Positions 1 through 5,655 of a stretch of 25,553 nt of DNA are shown one piece after another (position 1 is the first letter of the stretch; each line of letters begins with the position of its first letter). A model generated the notes under the pieces. The model did no database searches, was not told the origin of the DNA, and saw only the letters and a program-made list of their open reading frames with translations. Made by a program: the position numbers and the translations under genes. Source of the DNA: DASVCS01 sp036381495 (GTDB taxonomy: Bacteria > Gemmatimonadota > Gemmatimonadetes > Longimicrobiales > RSA9); the NCBI GenBank assembly GCA_036381495.1, contig DASVCS010000095.1, forward strand, positions 1-25,553. Direction: 5' to 3'.

Positions 1-214
1 TCTTGATCGTCGTCGTCTTGCCGGCGCCGTTCGGCCCCAGGAACCCGACGACCTCGCCCGCCGCGATGCGGAACGACACGTCCTCGACCGCGCGCACCTC
101 GCGGTAATGGGGGTGGAAGAGCGCGCGGAACGCGCCGCCCAACCCGGGCTCCCGGACCTTCACGCGGTAGTGCTTGGTGAGTCGTTCCGCACGGATCATG
201 GCAGGACGGTCCAC
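1..214 (-). CDS. ABC-2 type transporter ATP-binding protein, N-terminal part (cut by window edge)
   Basis: The first 71 codons of an ATPase subunit of an ABC exporter are visible; the rest lies outside the window. The minus-strand translation contains FRALFHPHYREVRAVEDVSF followed by a Walker A motif GPNGAGKTTTIK at the very edge, the usual arrangement in ABC ATPases. The long insert between the first strand and the Walker A motif recalls the COG4586 group of ABC-2 type ATPases, which pair with integral membrane permeases; that assignment is an inference from a short fragment. A GTG at 214 lies just downstream of a GGAGGAGG sequence and gives VDRPAMIRAERLTKHY; the in-frame ATG at 199 is the alternative start but is poorly spaced from that Shine-Dalgarno sequence. 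The gene is divergent from the M28 peptidase at 500. The transported substrate cannot be told. Confidence 0.85.
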   Translation of the reverse strand, partial: MDRPAMIRAERLTKHYRVKVREPGLGGAFRALFHPHYREVRAVEDVSFRIAAGEVVGFLGPNGAGKTTTIK

Positions 215-499
215 ATCCTCCTCCCACGGCGGCATCCTCGCCGGCCACCGCCCACGGCGGGTGGTGACGGCGCGATGAACGCACAGTCTCGGCGTCCGTG
301 GCGTGCGGTGCAAGAAGCGGAGCGGCCGGGCCGACCGGTTGCGGCCTTCCGCGCGGCGAGCGATTATCCGGCGGGGCGCGGTGGGCGGGGGTCGCCCGAC
401 GCGTCCGTCTCACGCGCGCACCGCGGCTGCCGCGCGGAACGCGTCGCACGGGCGCGGCCGCGGCGCGTGGCCGATTCACTCGAACCGCAGGGAACCATC

Positions 500-1954
500 A
501 TGCGAACACGCCACGTCATTCGCCCCGGATCGCGCCACGGCGGCACGCGGCGCTCTCGCGCGCGCATCGCGCCGGGCCTCGTGGCCGCGGCCGCGCTGCT
601 CGCGCCGGCACCCGCCGCCGCGCAGCAGATGGCGCAGCGCAACCCCGGCGACATCGTCGCGGCCTACCGCTCGGCCGCCGACCGGCTGATCGACGCCGCG
701 CTGGCCGACTCGTCGGCGTACGCGCGACTGGGCGAGCTGGTCGACCGGTTCGGCCCGCGGTTCAGTGGGTCGGAGAGCCTCGAGCGCGCGATCGACTGGG
801 TCCTCGCCGAGATGAAGGCGGACGGCCTCGAGAACGTGCGCGGCGAGCCCGTGATGGTGCCGCACTGGGTACGGGGCGAGGAGTCCGCGATGCTGGTCGA
901 ACCGCGGCCGCGCGAACTGCCGATGCTCGGGCTGGGCGGCAGCATCGGTACGCCGGCGGGCGGGATCACGGCGGAGGCGCTCGTGGTCGCGTCGTTCGAG
1001 GAGCTGGCCGCGCGCGCCGCCGAGGCCCGCGGCAAGATCGTCGTCTACGACGCGCCGTTCGTGCGCTACGGCGAGACCGTGCGCTACCGGACGGAGGGCG
1101 CGATCGAGGCGGCGCGGGTCGGCGCCGTGGCGAGTCTGGTCCGCTCGATCGCGTCGGGCTCGATGCAGAACCCGCACACCGGCGGGATGCGTTACGACCC
1201 CGAGGTCCGGAAGATCCCGCACGCCGCGATCTCGGTCGAGGACGCGATGATGCTGCATCGCATGCAGGAGCGGGGCGAGCGGATCGTGATCCGGCTCGTC
1301 ATGAACGCGCGCACGCTGCCGGATGCGCCGTCACGCAACGTGGTCGCGGAGATCCGCGGCCGCGAGAAGCCCGACGAGGTCGTCGTCATCGGCGGCCACA
1401 TCGATTCGTGGGATGTCGGCCAGGGCGCGATGGACGATGGCGGCGGCAGCGTCGTCGCGTGGGAAGCGGTCCGGCTCATGAAGGCGCTGGGGATGCGGCC
1501 TCGCCGCACCGTACGCGTGGTGCTGTGGACGAACGAGGAGAACGGGCTGCGCGGCGGCAACGGCTACCGCGACGCGCACACGGACGAGCTGGACCGGCAC
1601 GTGCTCGCCATCGAGAGCGACGCGGGCGTCTTCGAGCCCGAGGGCTTCGGCTTCTCCGGGTCCGACGCGGCATACGCCATCGTGAGCCAGGTCGGCCGGC
1701 TCCTCGAACGGATCGGCGCCGGCCACATCAGCCGCGGCGGCGGCGGCGCGGACATCGGCCCGCTCATGCGGGAGGGCGTGCCCGGCATGGGGCTGCGCGT
1801 CGACGGCACCCGCTACTTCTGGTATCACCACAGCGACGCCGACACGCTCGACAAGCTCGACCCCCGCGAGGTCGCGCTCTGCGTCGCGACCATGGCCGTC
1901 ATGGCCTACGTCATCGCCGACCTGCCGGAGCCGCTCCCCCGCGAGACGACGTAG
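500..1954 (+). CDS. Secreted M28 family metallopeptidase, carboxypeptidase Q-like
   Basis: This 484-residue protein is a di-zinc exopeptidase closely resembling animal plasma glutamate carboxypeptidase (carboxypeptidase Q). The match runs through GGHIDSWDVGQGAMDDGGG, LWTNEENG, ESDAG and HHSDADT. Likely zinc ligands and catalytic residues are H300, D312, E346/E347, D374 and H444, spaced as in the human enzyme. A PA-type insert domain probably occupies about residues 110-280, before the catalytic core. The N terminus has a basic stretch followed by a hydrophobic run ending in AAAQQ, a typical Sec signal peptide, so the enzyme should be exported and act on peptides in the periplasm or outside. 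The ATG at 500 was chosen because AGGGA sits nine bases upstream and the signal peptide begins there; the open frame continues upstream to 107 without protein-like character. The gene stands alone and ends at a hairpin. The exact substrate preference is not visible. Confidence 0.95.
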   Translation: MRTRHVIRPGSRHGGTRRSRARIAPGLVAAAALLAPAPAAAQQMAQRNPGDIVAAYRSAADRLIDAALADSSAYARLGELVDRFGPRFSGSESLERAIDWVLAEMKADGLENVRGEPVMVPHWVRGEESAMLVEPRPRELPMLGLGGSIGTPAGGITAEALVVASFEELAARAAEARGKIVVYDAPFVRYGETVRYRTEGAIEAARVGAVASLVRSIASGSMQNPHTGGMRYDPEVRKIPHAAISVEDAMMLHRMQERGERIVIRLVMNARTLPDAPSRNVVAEIRGREKPDEVVVIGGHIDSWDVGQGAMDDGGGSVVAWEAVRLMKALGMRPRRTVRVVLWTNEENGLRGGNGYRDAHTDELDRHVLAIESDAGVFEPEGFGFSGSDAAYAIVSQVGRLLERIGAGHISRGGGGADIGPLMREGVPGMGLRVDGTRYFWYHHSDADTLDKLDPREVALCVATMAVMAYVIADLPEPLPRETT

Positions 1955-1973
1955 GGGGCGGCTGCGCCGCCCC
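1955..1973. terminator. GC-rich hairpin directly after the M28 stop codon
   Basis: GGGGCGGC (1955-1962) and GCCGCCCC (1966-1973) form a perfect 8-bp stem with a three-base loop, starting at the base after the TAG stop. There is no T-run, so this is a possible terminator or mRNA 3' end stabiliser. It is followed at once by the hexamer array at 1974. Confidence 0.5.
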
Positions 1974-2113
1974 GGGCTAGGGCTGGGGCTGGGGCTCGGG
2001 CTAGGGAAGCCAGTCCGGCCGTCGGAGCGGGCCCCAACCGCCGGACGCCGGGACAGCGCTCCCCAGCCCTAGCCCTAGCCCCAGCCCTAGCCCCGCGCCG
2101 GCGCAGCCGGCGC
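1974..2113. repeat. Inverted pair of CCCNAG hexamer arrays with flanking hairpin
   Basis: Positions 1974-2006 carry about five GGGCTA/GGGGCT-type hexamers, and 2061-2094 carry the complementary CCCTAG/CCCCAG units, so the two arms (about 33 bases each, 54-base spacer) could pair into a long imperfect stem. Immediately after the second arm, GCGCCGGC (2095-2102) and GCCGGCGC (2106-2113) form a perfect 8-bp hairpin with loop GCA. The G-runs could also form quadruplexes. The rest of this gap, 2114-2498, holds no gene I can support: the frames there lack protein-like composition, and no convincing promoter was found for the gene at 2499. Confidence 0.8.
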
Positions 2114-2498
2114 CCACAACAAGAGTCTTGCGCTTCCGTTCTCGCCATCACATCCATAGGGACCTCGGCCGGGCGTGACCCGGCCACCCGCCGGTTCCGT
2201 GCGCGCCTCGTCTCCACAGGGCAGCCATGGACAGGGTCGTTCGCTTCATCCCCTCCCGGGGCGATGCTGCCCGCGCCGCGGTGTGCACGCTCGACCGACG
2301 CCACTCCGAGGGATCCTGCGCGCACGGCCGTCCGTGCCGAGCATCCACTGACGTCCTCCGATACGTAACGCGGACCGCGCCCCGCCCGAACACCGACCCT
2401 CGTTTCCGGCGGGGTTCGCGAAATCGCGGGGCTGCGGCAGTGATCCCGTGCGTGCCGGCGGCACGCGTCCTCTGCTCCCCGCAACCACGAGGCGGATC

Positions 2499-3668
2499 AT
2501 GTCTCTTCATCGGGTGTTTCGTGTGCGTGTCGCGGCGGCCCACGGCTTCGCGGTCTGTCGCGCGTGCATCGCCATTGCGGCCGCGGCGGTCGCCGTTACG
2601 GGTTGCGGCGAGCGAGTGGCGGCCGGTGCGGCCACCGCGGAGGAGACGGGCGAGCCCGCCGTCGCGATGCCGGCCTCGCGGTCCATCGCGTTCGACTCGC
2701 TCTTCGTGCTCGAGCGCCGCATCCAGCTCGAAGAGCCGGACTCGGCGCTGATCACGGAGATCGTGGGACTGGACGTGGATGCGCGCGGCCGGCTCCTGGT
2801 CCCCGATCCGACGAGCGGGCAGGTTCGCGTGTACGCGCCGGATGGGCGGCTGATCCGTGCGCTTGGACGGCCGGGCAAGGGACCGGGCGAGCTGACGCAG
2901 CCGATGGGCGCGGCGTTCGATGCGGTCGGCGGCGTCTACGTCAGCGAGGTCGGCAACCCGCGGATCACTCGTTTCGATGCGTCGTTCGCACTGGACACGA
3001 CGTTTCCGCTGCGGGAAGCCGACTTCGGCGCGAACCTCGAAGTCGTCGGCGGGAACGTAGTGGTGTTCGCCATGCGCACGGGGCCGGCGCCGGAGATCTA
3101 CGACCTCTACGCGCGGGACGGCTCGCTGGCCGGGCGGTTCCACCCGCTCCCCGCGGCGGTGCAGCAGACGCCCTACTGGATCTCCGCCGCACGCAGCAGG
3201 CTCGCGGTTGGCGCCGCGAGCATCTTCGTTGCGAACAACCTGCTCTACCCCGTGCGCCGGTACAGCCTGACGGGCGAGCCGCTCGGCGAGATCGGCACGC
3301 CACCACCGTCGTGGCGAGCGCCGACGCGGCCGGCGCCCGGCGCCTTCGCCGGGCCGACCGCCCGCGCGGAGTTCGAGCGCTGGCGACGGACGTTCACGAC
3401 CATTGCAGGGCTCGGCGTATACCAGGATTCACTCCTCCTGGTCGCCCACGAGCAACTCGATCCCGACGTCCTGGAATACGAGGAGGCGACGTACCGCGCC
3501 GATGTCTACCGGCTCGGGACAGAGCCGGTCAAGCTCTACCACGATGTTCCGCTCCCGGGGCCGCTGCTGCACGCCGGCGGCGCCGTCTATCTGCTCCTCG
3601 CCGGCCCGGGCGAATCCCGCGGCTGGACGCTCGGCCGTTACCGCCTGACCCTCGGAGGCGCCGAATGA
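2499..3668 (+). CDS. 6-bladed beta-propeller lipoprotein
   Basis: A 389-residue protein whose N terminus ends in a lipobox (AVTGC, lipidated Cys36), so it should be a lipid-anchored envelope protein. From about residue 60 it shows repeated NHL/6-bladed-propeller type strands: VDARGRLLVPDPTSGQVRVY, then PDGRLIRALGRPGKGPGEL, then a GGVYVSEVGNPRITRF blade. The GxGPGEL signature is typical of the 6-bladed beta-propeller proteins abundant in Bacteroidota and Gemmatimonadota. Such propellers are usually binding scaffolds; no catalytic residues are evident and the ligand is unknown. The ATG at 2499 follows GAGG at a good distance and makes the signal peptide contiguous; an upstream in-frame ATG at 2448 has no such support. 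The stop codon overlaps the start of the next gene (ATGA), so the two are very likely co-translated. Confidence 0.88.
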   Translation: MSLHRVFRVRVAAAHGFAVCRACIAIAAAAVAVTGCGERVAAGAATAEETGEPAVAMPASRSIAFDSLFVLERRIQLEEPDSALITEIVGLDVDARGRLLVPDPTSGQVRVYAPDGRLIRALGRPGKGPGELTQPMGAAFDAVGGVYVSEVGNPRITRFDASFALDTTFPLREADFGANLEVVGGNVVVFAMRTGPAPEIYDLYARDGSLAGRFHPLPAAVQQTPYWISAARSRLAVGAASIFVANNLLYPVRRYSLTGEPLGEIGTPPPSWRAPTRPAPGAFAGPTARAEFERWRRTFTTIAGLGVYQDSLLLVAHEQLDPDVLEYEEATYRADVYRLGTEPVKLYHDVPLPGPLLHAGGAVYLLLAGPGESRGWTLGRYRLTLGGAE

Positions 3669-4300
3669 AGGACCTACTCGCTCACCTGCGGAATTTCCGC
3701 GTACTCGCGATCCTGGCCATTGTGACCCTCGGCGTGGCGCTCCACGAGTACCGCCGGCTGCTGACCGTATACCGCGAGCACTACGAGTGGACCCGGCCCG
3801 CGCTGACCCGTCTCCTGGTGACGGATCGCCTGATCGGTGCACAACTGCCGCAGGTCGAGCTGCTCGATCTCGATGGTCGAGCCCGGCCACTGCACCGGCC
3901 GGATACGCCGGCGATCTACTGGTTCGTCAAAGTCGGCGAGTGTCCTTCCTGCCTGGGCCAGCGACTCGCCCGCTGGCACGCGCTCACGGCCGATGCCGAG
4001 CTGGCAGGTTCCATCGTGCTCGTCGGCGCATCCGTCGAGGAGGCGCGCCGCATCGCGCGCGGCGCGCACATCCGGACCGAGACGCTCGTGGACCCCGCAT
4101 CGGCCGCCGTTCGGCTGCTCGGCCTCGACGCGCCATCGGTCGGTGTCGTCGTGGATGGCAGGGGCGTGGTCCTGCTGGCCGATGCCCGTTTCGCGGGCAC
4201 CGCGAGCCGGTGCGGGTGGAGCTTCTTCGAGCAGGTCCGCGCCCTTTACGGCGGAGGCGACTCCGAGCGCATCCGCTTCGCGGCGAACACCCAGCCGTGA
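3665..4300 (+). CDS. Membrane-anchored thioredoxin-like protein with CPSC motif
   Basis: A 211-residue protein that starts inside the stop codon of the beta-propeller gene. Residues about 11-29 (FRVLAILAIVTLGVALHEY) form a single transmembrane segment preceded by basic residues, predicting a periplasmic C-terminal domain. That domain has a thioredoxin-like pattern: a hydrophobic strand YWFVKVGEC, the CPSC motif (C93, C96) at the start of a helix, a probable cis-proline at P157 in LDAPSVGVVVDGRG, and a further cysteine, C183, near the end. It resembles redoxin/TlpA-type thiol oxidoreductases, though CPSC differs from the usual CxPC or CGPC, so disulfide exchange is inferred and not shown. A Cys-rich secreted peptide is encoded just downstream, which makes a disulfide-handling role for that partner attractive. 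Methylamine utilisation or SCO-type proteins are alternatives. Confidence 0.82.
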   Translation: MKDLLAHLRNFRVLAILAIVTLGVALHEYRRLLTVYREHYEWTRPALTRLLVTDRLIGAQLPQVELLDLDGRARPLHRPDTPAIYWFVKVGECPSCLGQRLARWHALTADAELAGSIVLVGASVEEARRIARGAHIRTETLVDPASAAVRLLGLDAPSVGVVVDGRGVVLLADARFAGTASRCGWSFFEQVRALYGGGDSERIRFAANTQP

Positions 4301-4406
4301 TGACGCCGCCGGCAGCGCCCGTTTCGAGCGCGAGCGGCGGCAGGAGCCCGGCGGAACGGTCCGGACCGGGCAGATCCCACACCACCCTGTTCCGAGGAGG
4401 AGAGCC

Positions 4407-4652
4407 ATGAAACAGACGGTCGCGAAGTTCCTGGGGACGGTCGTCGCGGTGGCCGGCGTGTTGTTCGCCCTCTCCGCGCTCGCCCGGGTCCCCGAGGCGG
4501 ATGCGCTGGGGGACACCGGCGGCTGGGGGGAGGCGAGCTGTTTCGTCGGCTGTTGCAGCAGTTGCGCGAACGGCGGGATCTGCTGCTCCTCGCCGTTCCC
4601 GCCGTTCCCCGGCGACCCCTACCCGAGCGACCCGATCCGACGGCTGCCGTGA
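4407..4652 (+). CDS. Small leader-bearing Cys-rich peptide, unknown function
   Basis: An 81-residue peptide preceded by GAGGAGGAG, one of the strongest ribosome binding sites in the window, which argues that the short frame is real. It begins MKQTVAKFLG and has a hydrophobic stretch to about residue 26 (VVAVAGVLFALSALA), followed by RVPEADALGDTGGWGEA. Six cysteines then cluster at 45, 49, 50, 53, 59 and 60 within 16 residues. The tail is Pro-rich (PFPPFPGDPYP). The architecture is that of an exported precursor: signal-like leader, possible cleavage after ADA (residue 33), then a disulfide-rich core. The leader border recalls the NVEALA peptides that accompany 6-bladed beta-propeller genes in Bacteroidota, but no such family can be assigned from sight. 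It lies 106 bases after the thioredoxin-like gene on the same strand. A bacteriocin-like, signalling or structural role are all open. Confidence 0.72.
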   Translation: MKQTVAKFLGTVVAVAGVLFALSALARVPEADALGDTGGWGEASCFVGCCSSCANGGICCSSPFPPFPGDPYPSDPIRRLP

Positions 4653-4658
4653 CCCGGC

Positions 4659-4727
4659 GCCGGATGGGCGGCGGGTGCCCGGCTCCGCGTCGATTCGACG
4701 CCGCCCGCACCCGGCCGCCCATCCGGC
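4659..4727. terminator. Bidirectional terminator-like hairpin between convergent genes
   Basis: An inverted repeat with arms at 4659-4678 and 4707-4727 (about 20 bp with one bulge; arm begins GCCGGATGGGCGG) lies exactly between the stop of the Cys-rich peptide gene and the stop of the opposing DUF4097-type gene. Its placement between convergent genes supports a shared terminator role, although no T-run is present. Confidence 0.6.
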
Positions 4728-4740
4728 GGTAGCACACGCC

Positions 4741-5553
4741 TCAGTTCGATGCGACCCGGATCTTCCCGCCGACCCGGCTGTAGCGCACGTCACCGCTGCC
4801 GTCCGACTCGACCGTGAAGTCGCCCTGCACATCGGCGACGCGGATGCTCCCGGAGCCGTCAACCGTGACGAGGACACTGCCCGTGACCTGCTCGACATCG
4901 ATGTCGCCCGAGCCGTCGCGCAGCGTGACGGTCCCCTGGACATCGGCGATGTCGATGCTACCCGAGCCGTCGGTGATCTCGATGTCGCCGCCGATACCGG
5001 CCACCTCGACCTCGCCCGAATCGTCATCGATCACGACCGTGCCGCCGGCCCGGCGCACCGTGATCTCGCCCGAGCTGTCCTGGATGTGCAGTGGCCCGCC
5101 GACGTTCTCGACGAGGATCTCGCCCGAGCTGTCGTCGATGTCCAGTGCTCCCAGGTTGCGCGCCTCCAGCCCGCCGCTCGAATCCTCGATCCGCGTCTCG
5201 AACCCCGCCGGGACCTCGATCACGAGGTCGAGCCGTGCGTAATTGTTGCCCCACCCGCCGCCGGCATCCGGGAGCTCCGCCTCGACCCGCGCCACGGCGC
5301 CGGAAAGGTCCGTCGCGATGCGGGTCTCGTCCAGTCGGCTCTGATCGGAGGCACAGGCGCGACCGCGCACCCGGACCTCGGTCAGCCCCGTGACCCCTTC
5401 CACGCGCAGCTCGCCAGCCCGTGCAATGATGTGGAGCCGCTCGGCGCTCGTGACATCGAGTGTCGCGGCCCGCTCGGCCTCGTACTCGCAATCGGGCGCC
5501 GCAGGGGCGTGGACGAACAGAGCGGAGAACAAGAGGGAGAGGATGGCGTTCAT
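4741..5553 (-). CDS. DUF4097-type beta-helical repeat protein, secreted
   Basis: A 270-residue protein with a signal peptide (MNAILSLLFSALFVHAPA) and, from about residue 120 to the end, eight or so degenerate repeats of about 18-19 residues. Each carries a turn such as DSSGE, DDSGE or DGSGS followed by a short strand, for example IDDSSGEILVENVGG. This is the right-handed beta-helix pattern of the DUF4097/DUF2807 putative adhesin domain. Family members are often found near sigma/anti-sigma or envelope genes; molecular role is unknown. The internal ATG at 5553 is chosen because GGAGG lies seven bases before it; the ATG at 5559 would be only one base from that sequence, and 5583 has no site. It is divergent from ppc across a gap of about 100 bases, so the two promoters must be close or overlapping. 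No catalytic residues are seen. Confidence 0.85.
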   Translation of the reverse strand: MNAILSLLFSALFVHAPAAPDCEYEAERAATLDVTSAERLHIIARAGELRVEGVTGLTEVRVRGRACASDQSRLDETRIATDLSGAVARVEAELPDAGGGWGNNYARLDLVIEVPAGFETRIEDSSGGLEARNLGALDIDDSSGEILVENVGGPLHIQDSSGEITVRRAGGTVVIDDDSGEVEVAGIGGDIEITDGSGSIDIADVQGTVTLRDGSGDIDVEQVTGSVLVTVDGSGSIRVADVQGDFTVESDGSGDVRYSRVGGKIRVASN

Positions 5554-5655
5554 GGGCATGCCTCCAGCCGGAATTGGCAGCAATGATGCATCGGTGAAGA
5601 TGTGTCACCGGATGAGACGGCGCCAGTGCGCGTAAGGTTGGAACCTCCCGAGACG

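Noticed and set aside
107..499. Upstream extension of the first M28 peptidase frame
   Set aside because: The extra 131 residues are Arg/Gly/Pro-rich without domain character, would bury the signal peptide, and overlap the divergent ABC ATPase start; the ATG at 500 has a ribosome binding site.
1974..2094. CRISPR array
   Set aside because: Units are six bases long and contiguous, with no spacers.
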